In this document: piece by piece, positions 1 to 14,840 of the stretch | How positions within the stretch are numbered: the stretch's first letter is position 1 | Layout: each line of letters starts with the position of its first letter | DNA from: Sambucus nigra | Lineage: Eukaryota > Streptophyta > Magnoliopsida > Dipsacales > Adoxaceae | Assembly (NCBI GenBank): GCA_949130495.1 | Contig: OX422211.1 | Span: 442,874,219-442,938,218, forward strand | DNA length: 64,000 nt | Direction: 5' to 3' | Translations under genes and position numbers: made by a program | Notes under the pieces: model-generated | What the model was told of the DNA's origin: nothing | Seen by the model: the letters and a program-made list of their open reading frames with translations, nothing else | The model's database searches: none

Positions 1-1440
1 GAGTGGTGATGACCGAGGGCCGAGGTCAATTCAGACCTGACTCAGGTGACGATCCTAGATCGGGGCCAATTCTGACCCAAAAGTGGTGACGACCAAGGAC
101 CGAGGTCAATTCTGACCTAACTCAGGTGACGATCCAAGACAGGGGCCAACTCTAACCCAAGAGTAGCGAAGACCGAGGACCACGATAAATTATGACCTAA
201 CTCAGGAGGCGATCCAAGACCAGGGCCAATTCTAACCCAAGAGTGGTGACGACCGAGGACCGAGGTCAATTCTGACATAATTCAGGTGACGATCCAAGAT
301 TGGGGGCAATTCTATCCCAATAGTGGTGACGACTGAGGACCAAGGTCAATTCTGACCTAACTCAGGTGACGATCCAAGACCGGGGCCAATTCTGACGCAA
401 GAGTGTTGACGATCGAGGACCGAGGTCAATTCTGACCTAACTCGGGTTATGATCCAAGACCGGGGCCAATTCTGACCCAAGAGTGGTGACGATCGAGAAC
501 CGAAGTCAATTCTGACCTAACTCAGGTGATGATCCAAGACCAGGGACAATTTTGACCCAAGAGTGGTGATGACCGAGAACCGAGGTCAATTCCGAACTAA
601 CTCAGGTGACGATCCAAGACCGGGGCCAATTCTGACCCAAGAGTGGTGACGATTGAGGACCGAGGTCAATACTGACCTAACTCAGGTGACGATCCAAGAA
701 CGGGGTCAATTCTGACCCAAGAGTGGTGATGACCGAGGGCCGAGGTCAATTCAGACCTGACTCAGGTGACGATCCTAGATCGGGGCCAATTCTGACCCAA
801 AAGTGGTGACGACCAAGGACCGAGGTCAATTCTGACCTAACTCAGGTGACGATCCAAGACAGGGGCCAACTCTAACCCAAGAGTAGCGAAGACCGAGGAC
901 CACGATAAATTATGACCTAACTCAGGAGGCGATCCAAGACCAGGGCCAATTCTAACCCAAGAGTGGTGACGACCGAGGACCGAGGTCAATTCTGACATAA
1001 TTCAGGTGACGATCCAAGATTGGGGGCAATTCTATCCCAATAGTGGTGACGACTGAGGACCAAGGTCAATTCTGACCTAACTCAGGTGACGATCCAAGAC
1101 CGGGGCCAATTCTGACGCAAGAGTGTTGACGATCGAGGACCGAGGTCAATTCTGACCTAACTCGGGTTATGATCCAAGACCGGGGCCAATTCTGACCCAA
1201 GAGTGGTGACGATCGAGAACCGAAGTCAATTCTGACCTAACTCAGGTGATGATCCAAGACCAGGGACAATTTTGACCCAAGAGTGGTGATGACCGAGAAC
1301 CGAGGTCAATTCCGAACTAACTCAGGTGACGATCCAAGACCGGGGCCAATTCTGACCCAAGAGTGGTGACGATTGAGGACCGAGGTCAATACTGACCTAA
1401 CTCAGGTGACGATCCAAGAACGGGGTCAATTCTGACCCAA
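1..1440. repeat. 720-bp block present twice with no difference seen
   Basis: Positions 1-720 and 721-1440 match in every 60-base line I compared. The block is nine 80-bp dimers long. It includes rare private variants such as GAGTAGCGAAGACC and CACGATAAATTATG, which makes coincidence impossible. The match breaks at 1441. Other repeats in the window differ by one or more bases per 60, so this is either the youngest duplication here or an assembly artefact at the contig edge. Confidence 0.93.
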
Positions 1441-4400
1441 GAGTGGTGATGATCGAGGACTGAGGTCAATTCAGACCTAACTCAGGTGACGATCCTAGAT
1501 CGGGGCCAATTCAGAACCAAGAGTGGTGTTGACCACGGACCGATGTCAATTCTGACCTAACTCAGGTGACGCTTCAAGACCGGGGCCAATTCTGACCCAA
1601 GAGTGGTGACGACCGAGGACCGAGGTTAATTCTGACCTATCTCAGGTGACGATCCAAGATCGGGGCCAATTGTGACACAAGAGTGGTGATGACCGAGGAC
1701 CGAGGTAATTCTGACCTATCTCAGGTGACGAACCAAGATTGGGACAAATTCTGACCCAAGAGTGGGGACGATCGAGAACCGAGGTCAATTTTGAAATAAC
1801 TCAGGTGACGATCTAAGACCGCGGCCAATTCTGACCCAAAAGTGGTGACGATTGAGGATGGAGGTCAATTCTGACCTAACACAGGTGACGATCCAAGACC
1901 GGGGCCAATTCTGACCCAATAGTGGTGATGACCAAGGACAAAGGTCAATTATAACATAACTCAGGTGACGATTCAAGACCGGGGCCAATTCTGAACAAAG
2001 AGTGGTGATTACCGAGGACTGAGGTCAATTCTGACCTAACTCAGGTGACGATCCATGACCGGGGCCAATTCAGACCCAAGAGTGGTGATGACCAAGGAAC
2101 GAGGACAATTCAGGCCTAACTCAGGTGATGATATAAGACCGGGTTCTATTTCGACCCAAGAGTGGTGACGACCGAGGACCGAGGTCAATTCTGACCTAAC
2201 TCACTCGACAATCCAAGACCGAGGCTAATTCTGACCCAAGAGTGGCGATGACCGAGGACCGAGGTCAATTCTGACCTAACTCGGGTGGCGATCCAAGATC
2301 GGGGCCAATTCTGACCGAAGAGTAGTGACGACCGAGGACCGATGTCAATTCTAACATAACTCAGGTGACAATCCAATATCGGGGCCAATTCTGACCCAAG
2401 ATTGGTTACGACTGAGGACCGAGGTCAATTCTGACCTAACTCAGGTGATGATCAAAGACCGGGGCCAATTCTGACCCAAGAACGGTGACGACCGAGGACC
2501 AAGGTCAATTCAGAACTAACTCCGATGGCGATCCAAGATTAGGGACAATTCTGACCCAAGAGTGGTTACGACCGAGGACCGAGGTAATTCTGACCTAACT
2601 AAGGTGACGATCCAAGACTGGGGCCAATTCTAACCCAAGAGTGGTGAAGACCGAGGACCACGGTCAATTCTGACCTAACTCAGGTGACGATCCAAGACCA
2701 GGGCCAATTCTGACCCAAGAGTGGTGACGACCGAGGACCGAGGTCAATTCTGACCTAACTCAGGTGACGATCCAAGAGCGGGGCAAATTCTAACACAAGA
2801 GTTTTGACGATCGAGGTCCGAGGTCAATTCTGACCTAACTCAGGTGACGATCCAAGACTGGGGCCGATTCTGACCCAAGAGTGGTGACGATCGAGGACCG
2901 AAGTCAATTCTGACCTAACTCAGGTGATGATCCAAGACCAGGGCCAATTATGACCCAAGAGTGGTGACGACCGAGGACAGAGGTCAATTCTGACCTAACT
3001 CAGATGACGATCCAAGAACGGGGTCAATTCTGACCCAAGAGTGGTGATGACCGAGGACCGAGGTCAATTCAGACCTGACTCAGGTGACGATCCTAGATCG
3101 GGGCCAATTCTGACCCAAAAGTGGTGACGACCAAGGACCGAGGTCAATTCTGACCTAACTCAGGTGACGATTCAAGACCGGGGCCAATTCTGACCCAAGA
3201 GTGGTGACGACCGAGGACCGAGGTCAATTCTGACCTAACTCAGGTGACGCTCCAAGACCGGGGCCAATTCTGACATAAGAGTGGTGATGACCGAGGACCG
3301 AGGTAATTTTGACCTAACTCAGGTGACGATTCATGAGTGGGGCCAATTCTGAAACAAGAGTGGTGACGACCGAGAACCGAGGTAAATTTTGAAATAACTC
3401 AGGTGACGATCCAAGATCGCAGCCAATTCTGACCCAAGAGTGGTGACGATTGAGGACCGAGGTCAATTCTGACCTAACTCAGGTGACAATCCAAGACCGG
3501 GGCCAATTCTTACCCAAGAGTGGTGACGATCGAGGACCGAGGTCAATTCTGACCTAACTCAGGTGATGATCCAACACCCGGGGCCAATTCTGACCCAAGA
3601 GTGGTAATAACCGAGGACCGAGGTCAATTATGACATAAGTTAGGTGACAATCCAAGACCGGGGCCAATTCTGGCCCAAGAGTGGGGATGACCAAGGACCG
3701 AGGTCAATTCTGACCTAATTCAGGTGACAATCAAAAACCGGGGCCAATTTTGACCCAAGAGCGGTGACGACCGAGGACCGAGGTTAATTCTGACCTAACT
3801 CCGATGACGATCTAAGACCGGGGCCAATTCTGACTCAAGAGTGGTGACGACCGAGGTCAATTCTGACCAAACTCAGGTGACGATCCAAGACCAGGGTAAA
3901 TTCTGACCCAAGAGTGGTTACAACCGAGGACCGAGGTAATTCTGACCAAAATCAGGTGACGATCCAAGATCGGGGCCAATTCTAACCCAAGAGTGGTGAA
4001 GACCGAGGACCGAGGTCAATTCTGACCTAACTCAGGTGACGATCCAAGACCGGGGCCAATTCTGATCCAAGAATGGTGATGACTGAGGGCCGAGGTCAAT
4101 TCTGATATAACTCTGGTGACGATCCAAGACCGGGGCCAATTTTGACACAAGTGTGGTGACGATCGAGGACCGAGGTCAATTCTGACCTAACTCAGGTGAC
4201 GAACCAAGACTGGGGCCAATTCTGACCCAAGAGTGGTGACGACCAAGGACCGAAGTCAATTCTGACCTAACTCAGGTGACGATCCAAGACCGGGGCCAAT
4301 TCTGACGCAAGAGTGGTGACGATCGAGGACCGAGGTCAATTCTGACCTAACTCGGGTTATGATCCAAGACCGGGGCCAATTCTGACCCAAGAGTGGTGAC

Positions 4401-7400
4401 GATCGAGAACCGAAGTCAATTCTGACCTAACTCAGGTAATGATCCAAGACCAGGGCCAATTATGACCCAAGAGTGGTGATGACCGAGAACCGAGGTCAAT
4501 TCCGAACAAACTCAGGTGACGATCCAAGACCGGGGCCAATTCTGACCCAAGAGTGGTGACGATTGAGGACCGAGGTCAATCCTGACCTAACTCAGGTGAC
4601 GATCCAAGAACGGGGTCAATTCTGACCCAAGAGTGGTGATGATCGAGCACTGAGGTCAATTCAGACCTAACTCAGGTGACGATCCTAGATCCGGGCCAAT
4701 TCAGAACCAAGAGTGGTGATGACCACGGACCGATGTCAATTCTGACCTAACTCAGGTGACGCTTCAAGACCGGGGCCAATTCTAACCCAAGAGTGGTGAC
4801 GACCAAGGACCGAGGTTAATTCTGACCTATCTCAGGTGACGATCCAAGATCGGGGCCAATTGTGACACAAGAGTGGTGATGACCGAGGACCGAGGTAATT
4901 CTGACCTATCTCAGGTGACGAACCAAGATCGGGGCAAATTCTGACCCAAGAGTGGTGACGATCGAGAACCGAGGTCAATTTTGAAATAACTCAGGTGACG
5001 ATCTAAGACCGCGGCCAATTCTGACCCAAGAGTGGTGACGATTGAGGATGGAGGTCAATTCTGACCTAACACAGGTGACGATCCAAGACCGGGGCCAATT
5101 CTGACCCAATAGTGGTGATGACCAAGGACAAAGGTGAATTATGACATAACTCAGGTGACGATTCAAGACCGGGGCCAATTCTGAACAAAGAGTGGTGATT
5201 ACCGAGGACTGAGGTCAATTCTGACCTAACTCAGGTGACGATCCATGACCGGGGCCAATTCAGACCCAAGAGTGGTGATGACCAAGGACCGAGGTCAATT
5301 CAGGCCTAACTCAGGTGATGATATAAGACCGGGTTCTATTTCGACCCAAGAGTGGTGACGACCGAGGACCGAGTTCAATTCTGACCTAACTCACTCGACA
5401 ATCCAAGACCGAGGCTAATTCTGACCCAAGAGTGGCGATGACCGAGGACCGAGGTCAATTCTGACCTAACTCAGGTGGCGATCCAAGATCGGGGCCAATT
5501 CTGACCGAAGAGTAGTGACGACCGAGGACCGATGTCAATTCTGACATAACTCAGGTGACAATCCAATATCGGGGCCAATTCTGACCCAAGATTGGTTACG
5601 ACTAAGGACCGAGGTCAATTCTGACCTAACTCAGGTGATGATCAAAGACCGGGGCCAATTCTGACCCAAGAACGGTGACGACCGAGGACCAAGGTCAATT
5701 CAGACCTAACTCCGGTGGCGATCAAAGAGCGGGGCCAATTCTAACACAAGAGTTGTGACGATCGAGGTCCGAGATCAATTCTGACCTAACTCAGGTGACG
5801 ATCCAAGACTGGGGCCAATTCTAACCCAAGAGTGGTGAAGACCGAGGACCACGCTCAATTCTGACCTAACTCAGGTGACGATCCAAGACCAGGGCCAATT
5901 CTGACCCAAGAGTGGTGACGACCGAGGACCGAGGTCAATTCTGACCTAGCTCAGGTGACGATCCAAGAGCGGGGCCAATTCTAACATAAGAGTTGTGACG
6001 ATCGAGGTCCGAGGTCAATTCTGACCTAACTCAGGTGGCGATCCAAGACTGGGGCCAATTCTGACCCAAGAGTGGTGACGATCGAGGACCGAAGTCAATT
6101 CTGACCTAACTCAGGTGATGATCCAAGACCAGGGCCAATTATGACCCAAGAGTGGTGACGACCGAGGACAGAGGTCAATTCTGACCTAACTCAGATGACG
6201 ATCCAAGAACGGGGTCAATTCTGACCCAAGAGTGGTGATGACCGAGGACCGAGGTCAATTCAGACCTGACTCAGGTGACGATCCTAGATCGGGGCCAATT
6301 CTGACCCAAAAGTGGTGACGACCAAGGACCGAGGTCAATTCTGACCTAACTCAGGTGACGATTCAAGACCGGGGCCAATTCTGACCCAAGAGTGGTGACG
6401 ACCGAGGACCGAGGTCAATTCTGACCTAACTCAGGTGACGCTCCAAGACCGGGGCCAATTCTGACATAAGAGTGGTGATGACCGAGGACCGAGGTAATTT
6501 TGACCTAACTCAGGTGACGATTCATGAATGGGGCCAATTCTGACCCAAGAGTGGTGACGACCGAGAACCGAGGTAAATTTTGAAATAACTCAGGTGACGA
6601 TCCAAGATCGCAGCCAATTCTGACCCAAGAGTGGTGACGATTGAGGACCGAGGTCAATTCTGACCTAACTCAGGTGACAATCCAAGACCGGGGCCAATTC
6701 TTACCCAAGAGTGGTGACGACCGAGGACCGAGGTCAATTCTGACCTAACTCAGGTGATGATCCAACACCCGGGGCCAATTCTGACCCAAGAGTGGTAATA
6801 ACCGAGGACCGAGGTCAATTATGACATAAGTTAGGTGACAATCCAAGACCGGGGCCAATTCTGGCCCAAGAGTGGGGATGACCAAGGACCGAGGTCAATT
6901 CTGACCTAATTCAGGTGACAATCAAAGACCGGGGCCAATTTTGACCCAAGAGCGGTGACGACCGAGGACCGAGGTTAATTCTGACCTAACTCCAGTGACG
7001 ATCTAAGACCGGGGCCAATTCTGACCCAAGAGTGGTGACGACCGAGGTCAATTCTGACCAAACTCAGGTGACGATCCAAGACCAGGGTCAGTTCTGACCC
7101 AAGATTGGTTACGACCGAGGACCGAGGTAATTCTGACCAAAATCAGGTGACGATCCAAGATCGGGGCCAATTCTAACCCAAGAGTGGTGAAGACCGAGGA
7201 CCGAGGTCAATTCTGACCTAACTCAGGTGACGATCCAAGACCGGGGCCAATTTTGATCCAAGAATGGTGATGACTGAGGGCCGAGGTCAATTCTGCCATA
7301 ACTCAGGTGACGATCCAAGACCGGGGCCAATTTTGACACAAGAGTGGTGACGATCGAGGACCGAGGTCAATTCTGACCTAACTCAGGTGACGAACCAAGA

Positions 7401-10400
7401 CTGGGGCCAATTCTGACCCAAGAGTGGTGACGACCAAGGATCGAAGTCAATTCTGACCTAACTCAGGTGACGATCCAAGACCGATGCCATTTCTGACCCA
7501 GGAACGAGGACGACTGATGGACGAGGTCAATTCTGACATAACTCAGGTGACGATCCAAGACCGGGGCCAATTCAGACACAAGAGTGGTGACGATCGAGGA
7601 TCGAGGTCAATTTTGACCTAACTCGGGTGATGATCCAAGACCGGGTACAATTCTGACCCAAGAGTGGTGACGATCGAGGACCGAAGTCAATTCTGACCTA
7701 ACTCAGGTGATGATCCAAGACCAGGGCCAATTATGACCCAAGAGTGGTGATGACCGAGAATCGAGGTCAATTCCGAACTAACTCAGGTGACGATCCAAGA
7801 CCCGGGCCAATTCTGACCCAAGAGTGGTGACGATTGAGGACCGAGGTCAATCCTGACCTAACTCAGGTGATGATCCAAGAACGGGGTCAATTCTGACCCA
7901 AGAGTGGTGATGATCGAGGACCGAGGTCAATTCAGACCTAACTCAGGTGACGATCCTAGATCGGGGCCAATTCATAACCAAGAGTGGTTTACGACCAAGG
8001 ACCGAGGTCAATTCTGACCTAACTCAGGTGACGATTCAAGACCGGGGCCAATTCTGACCCAAGAGTGGTGACGACCGAGGACCGAGGTTAATTCTGACCT
8101 ATCTCTGGTGACGATCCAAGACCGGGGCAAATTCTGTCACAAGAGTGGTGATGACCGAGGACCGAGGTAATTCTGACCTATCTCAGGTGACGATCCAAGA
8201 CCGGGGAAAATTCTGACCCAAGAGTGGTGATGACCGAGAACCGAGGTCAATTTTGAATTAACTCAGGTGACGATCTAAGACCGCGGCCAATTCTGATCCA
8301 AGAGCGGTGATGATTGAGGATCAAGGTCAATTCTGACCTAACACAGGTGAAGATCCAAGACCGGGGCCAATTCTGACCCAATAGTGGTGATGACCAAGGA
8401 CCGAGGTCAATTATGACATAACTCAGGTGATGATTCAAGACCGGGGCCAATTCTGAACAAAGAGTGGTGATTACCGAGGATTGAGGTCAATTCTAACCTA
8501 ACTCAGGTGACGATCCATGACCGGGGCCAATTCAGACCCAAGAGTGGTGATGACCAAGGACCGAGGTCAATTCAGGCCTAACTCAGGTGATGATATAAGA
8601 TCGGGGCCAATTTCGACCCAAGAGTGGTGACGACCGAGGATCGAGGTCAATTCTGACCTAACTCAGGCGACAATCCAAGACCGAGGCCAATTCTGACCCA
8701 AGAGTGGTGATGACCGAGGACCGTGGTCAATTCTGACCTAACTCAGGCGACAATCCAAGACCGAGGCCAATTATGACCCAAGAGTGGTGACGACCGAGGT
8801 CAATTCTGACCTAACTCAGGTGGCGATCCAAGATCGGGGCCAATTCTGACCGAAGAGTGGTGACGACCGAGGACCGATGTCAATTCTAACATAACTCAGA
8901 TGACAATCCAATATCGGGGCCAATTCTGACCCAAGAGTGGTTACGACTGAGGACTGAGGTCAATTCTGACCTAACTCAGGTGACGATCAAAGACCGAGGC
9001 CAATTCGGACCCAAGAACGGTGACGACCGAGGACCAAGGTCAATTCAGACCTAACTCCGGTGGCGATCCAAGATTAGGGACAATTCTTATCCAAGAGTGG
9101 TTACGACCGAGCACCGAGGTAATTCTGACCTAACTCAGGTGACGATCCAAGACTGGGGCCAATTCTAACCCAAGAGTGAAGAAGACCGAGGAATACGGTC
9201 AATTCTGACCTAACTCAGGTGACGATCCAAGACCAGGGCCAATTCTGACCCAAGAGTGGTGACAATCGAGGACCGGGGTCAATTCTGACATAACTCAGAT
9301 GACGATCCATGATCGGGGCCAATTCTGACCCAAGAGTAGTGACGACTAACGACCGAGGTCAATTCTGGCCTAACTCAGGTGACGATCCAAGAGCGGGGCC
9401 AATTCTAACACAAGAGTGGTGATAATCGAGGTCCGAGGTCAATTCTGACCTAACTCGGGTGACGATCCAAGACCGGGGCCAATTCTGACCCAAGAGTGGT
9501 GACGATCGAGGACCGAAGTCAATTCTGACCTAACTCAGGTGATGATCCAAGACCAGGGCCAATTATGATCCTAGAGTGGTGACGACCGTGGACAGAGGTC
9601 AACTCTGACCTAACTCAGGTGACGATCCAAGAACGGGATCAATTCTGACCCAAGAGTGGTGATGACCGAGGACCAAGGTCAATTCAGACCTAACTCAGGT
9701 GACGATCCTAGATCGGGGCCAATTCGTACCCAAAAGTGGTGACGACCAAGGACCGAGGTCAATTCTGACCTAACTCAGGTGACGATCCAAGACCGGGGCT
9801 AATTCTGACCCAAGAGTGGTGACGACCGAGGACCGAGGTCAATTTTGACCTAACTCAGGTGACGCTCCAAGACCGGGGCCAATTCTGACATAAGAGTGGC
9901 GATGACCGAGATCAATTATTACCTAACTCAATTATTACCTAACTCAGATGACGATCCAAGACCGGGGCCCATTCTAACCCAAGATTGGTGATGACTGAGG
10001 ACCGAGGTCAATTCTGACCTAACTCAGGTGACGATCCAAGACCGGGGCCAATTCTGACCCAAGAGTGGTGACGACTGAGGATCGAGGTCAATTCTGACCT
10101 AACTAAGGTGACGATCCAAGACCGGGGCCAATTCTGACACAAGAGTGGTGATGAGCGAGGTCCGAGGTCAATTCTAAGCTAATTCAGGTGACGATCCAAG
10201 ACTGGGGCCAATTCTGACCCAAGAGTGGTGACGATCGAGGACCGAGGTAATTCTGACCTAACTCAGGTGACGATTCATGACTGGGGCCAATTCTGACCCA
10301 AGAGTGGTGACGATCGAGAACCGAGGTAAATTTTGAAATAACTCAGGTGACGATCCAAGACCGCGGCCAATTCTGACCCAAGAGTGGTGACGATTGAGGA

Positions 10401-13400
10401 CAGAGGTCAATTCTGACCTAACTCAGGTTACAATCCAAGACCGGGGCCAATTCTGACCCAAGAGTGGTGACGACCGAGGACCGAGGTCAATTCTGACCTA
10501 ACTCAGGTGATGATCCAAGACCGGTGCCAATTCTGACCCAAGAGTGGTAATAACCGAGGACCGAGGTCAATTATGACATAAGTTAGGTGACGATCCAAGA
10601 CCGGGGCCAATTCTGGCCCAAGAGTGGGGATGACCAATGACCGAGGTCAATTCTGACCTAATTCAGGCGACAATCAAAGACCGGGGCCAATTTTGACTTA
10701 AGAGCGGTGACGTACGAGGACCGAGGTTAATTCTGACCTAACTCCGGTGACGATCTAAGACTGGGGCCAATTCTGACGCAAGAGTGGTGACGACCGAGGT
10801 CAATTCTGACCTAACTCAGGTGACGATCCAAGACCACGGTCAATTCTGTCCCAAGAGTGGTTACGACCGAGGACCGAGGTAATTCTGACCAAAATCAGGT
10901 GACGATCCAAGACCGGGGCCAATTCTAACACAAGAGTGGTGAAGACCGAGGACCGAGGTCAATTTTGACCTAACTCAGGTGACGATCCAAGACCGGGGCC
11001 AATTCTGATCCAAGAATGGTGATGACTGAGGGCCGAGGTCAATTCTGACATAACTCAGGTGACGATCCAAGACCGGGGCCAGTTTTGACACAAGAGTGGT
11101 GACGATCGAGGACCGAGGTCAATTCTGACCTAACTTAGGTGACGAATCAAGACTGGGGCCAATTCTGACCCAAGAGTGGTGACGACCAAGGACCGAAGTC
11201 AATTCTGACCTAACTCAGGTGACGATCCAAGACCGGTGCCAATTCTGACCCAAGAACGAGGACGACTGAGGACCGAGGTCAATTCTGACCTAACTCAGGT
11301 GACGATCCAAGACCGGGGCCAATTCTGACCCAAGATTGGTGACGAACGAGGACCAAGGTCAATTCTGACCTAACTCAGGCGACGATCCAGGACCGGGACC
11401 AATTCTGACCCAAGAGTGGTGACGACCGAGGAGTGAGGTCAATTCTCACCTAACTCAAGTGACGATCCAAGACCAAAGCAAATTTTGACCCAAGAGTGGT
11501 GATGACTGATGACCGAGGTCAATTCTGACATAACTCAGGTGACGATCCAAGACCGGGGCCAATTCTGACACAAGAGTGGTGACGATCGAGGATCGAGGTC
11601 AATTCTGACCTAACGCGGGTGATGATCCAAGATCGGGTACAATTCTGACCCAAGAGTGGTGACGATCGAGGACCGAAGTCAATTCTGATCTAACTCAGGT
11701 GATGATCCAAGACCAGGGCCAATTATGACCCAAGAGTGGTGATGACCGAGAACCGCAGTTAATTCCGAACTAACTCAGGTGACGATCCAAGACCGGGGCC
11801 AATTCTGACCCAAGAGTGGTGATGATTGAGGACCGAGGTCAATCCTGACCTAACTCAGGTGACGATCCAAGAACGGGGTCAATTCTGACCCAAGAGTGGT
11901 GATGATCGAGGACCGAGGTCAATTCAGACCTAACTCAGGTGACGATCCTAGATCGGGGCCAATTCGGAACCAAAAGTGGTGACGACCAAGGACCGAGGTC
12001 AATTCTGAACTAACTCAGGTGACGATTCAAGACCGGGGCCAATTCTGACCCAAGAGTGGTGACGACCGAGGACCGAGGTTAATTCTGACCTATCTCAGGT
12101 GACGATCCAAGACCGGGGCCAATTCTGACACAAGAGTGGTGATGACCGAGGACCGAGGTAATTCTGACCTATCTCAGGTGACGATCCAAGACCGGGGCAA
12201 ATTATGACCCAAGAGTGGTGATGACCGAGAACCGAGGTCAATTTTGAAATAACTCAGGTGACGATCTAAGACCGCGGCCAATTCTGACCCAAGAGTGGTG
12301 ACGATTGAGGATCGAGGTCAATTCGGACCTAACACGGGTGACGATCCAAGACCGGGGCCAATTCTGACCCAATAGTGGTGATGACCAAGGACCGAGGTCA
12401 ATTATGACATAACTCAGGTGACGATTCAACACCGGGTCCAATTCTGAACAAAGAGTGGTGATTACCGAGGACTGAGGTCAATTCTGACCTAACTCAGGTG
12501 ACGATCCAAGACCGGGGCCAATTCAGACCCAAGAGTGGTGATGACCAAGGACCGAGGTCAATTCAGGCCTAACTCGGGTGATGATATAAGACCGGGGCCA
12601 ATTTCGACCCAAGAGTGGTGACGACCGAGGACCGAGGTCAATTCTGACCTAACTCAGGCGACAATCCAAGACCGAGGCCAATTCTGACCCGAGTTAGGTG
12701 ACAACCGAGGTCAATTCTGACCTAACTCAGGTGGCGATCCAAGATCGGGGCCAATTTTGACCGAAGAGTGGTGACGACCGATGACCGATGTCAATTCTAA
12801 CATAACTCAGGTGACAATCCAATATCGGGGCCAATTCTGACCCAAGAGTGGTTACGACTGAGGACCGAGGTCAATTCTGACCTAACTCAGGTGACGATCA
12901 AAGACCGAGGCCAATTCGGACCCAAGAACGGTGACGACCGAGGACCAAGGTCAATTCAGACCTAACTCCGGTGGCGATCCAAGATTAGGGACAATTCTTA
13001 TCTAAGAGTGGTTACGACCGAGCACCGAGGTAATTCTGACCTAACTCAGGTGACGATCCAAGACTGGGGCCAATTCTAACCCAAGAGTGATGAAGACCGA
13101 GGACCACGGTCAATTCTGACCAAACTCAGGTGACGATCCAAGACCAGGGCCAATTCTGACCCAAGAGTGGTGACGATCGAGGACCGGGGTCAATTCTGAC
13201 ATAACTCAGATGACGATCCAAGATCGGGGCCAATTCTGACCCAAGAGTGGTGACGACTAACGACCGAGGTCAATTCTGGCCTAACTCAGGTGACGATCCA
13301 AGAGGGGGGAAAATTCTAACACAAGAGTGGTGACGATCGAGGTTCGAGGTCAATTCTGACCTAACTCAGGTGACGATCCAAGACCGGGGCCAATTCTGAC

Positions 13401-14520
13401 CCAAGAGTGGTGACGATCGAGGACCGAAGTCAATTCTGACCTAACTCAGGTGATTATCCAAGACCAGGGCCAATTATGACCTAAGATTGGTGACGACCGA
13501 GGACAGAGGTCAATTCTGACCTAACTCAGGTGACGATCCAAGAACGGGGTCAATTCTGACCCAAGAGTGGTGATGACCGAGGACCGAGGTCAATTCAGAC
13601 CTAACTCAGGTGACGATCCTAGATCGGGGCCAATTCGGACCCAAAAGTGGTGACGACCAAGGACCGAGGTCAATTCTGACCTAACTCAGGTGACGATCCA
13701 AGACCGGGGCCAATTCTGACCCAAGAGTGGTGACGACCGAGGACCGATGTCAATTATGACCTAACTCACGTGACGCTCCAAGACCGGGGTCAATTCTGAC
13801 ATAAGAGTGGAGATGACCGAGGACCGAGGTAATTCTGACCTAACTCAGGTGGCGATTCATGACTGGGGCCAATTCTGACCCAAGAGTGGTGACGACCGAG
13901 AACCGAGGTAAATTTTGAAATAACTCAGGTCACGATCCAAGCCTAGGGCCAATTCTGACCCAAGAGTGGTAACGATTGAGGACCGAGGTCAATTCTGACC
14001 TAACTCAGGTGATAATCCAAGACCGGGGCCAATTCTGACCCAAGAGTGGTGACGACCGAGGACCGAGGTCAATTCTGACCTAACTCAGGTGATGATCCAA
14101 GACCGGGGCCAATTCTGACCCAAGAGTGGTAATAACCGAGGACCGAGGTCAATTATGACATAAGTTAGGTGACGATCCAAGACCGGGGCCAATTCTGACC
14201 CAAGAGTGGTGATAACCAAGGACCGAGGTCAATTCTGACCTAATTCAGGTGACAATCAAAGACCGCGGCCAATTTTGACCAAAGAGCGGTGACGACCGAG
14301 GACCGAGGTTAATTCTGACCTAACTCCGGTGACGATCTAAGACCGGGGCCAATTCTGACCCAAGAGTGGTGACGACCGAGGTCAATTCTGACCTAACTCA
14401 GGTGCCGATCCAAGACCAGGGTCAATTCTGACCCAAGAGTGGTTACGACCGAGGACCGAGGTCAATTATGACATAACTCAGGTGACGATCCAAGACCGGG
14501 GCCAATTCTAACCCAAGAAT

Positions 14521-14840
14521 TATGAAGACCGAGGACCGAGGTCAATTCTGACCTAACTCAGGTGACGATCCAAGACCGGGGCCAATTCTGATCCAAGAAT
14601 GGTGATGACTGAGGGCCGAGGTCTATTCTGACATAACTCAGGTGACGATCCAAGACCGGGGCCAATTCTAACACAAGAGTGGTGAAGATCGAGGACCGAG
14701 GTCAATTCTGACCTAACTCAGGTGACGATCCAAGACCGGGGCCAATTCTGATCCAAGAATGGTGATGACTGAGGGCCGAGGTCAATTCTGACATAACTCA
14801 GGTGACGATCCAAGACCGGGGCCAGTTTTGACACAAGAGT
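14521..14840. repeat. 160-bp local duplication (two dimers)
   Basis: The dimer pair containing CTGATCCAAGAATGGTGATG and GACTGAGGGCCGAGG is present at 14,521-14,680 and again at 14,681-14,840. The neighbouring family A units carry it once. It is one reason why unit lengths vary between copies. Confidence 0.75.
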
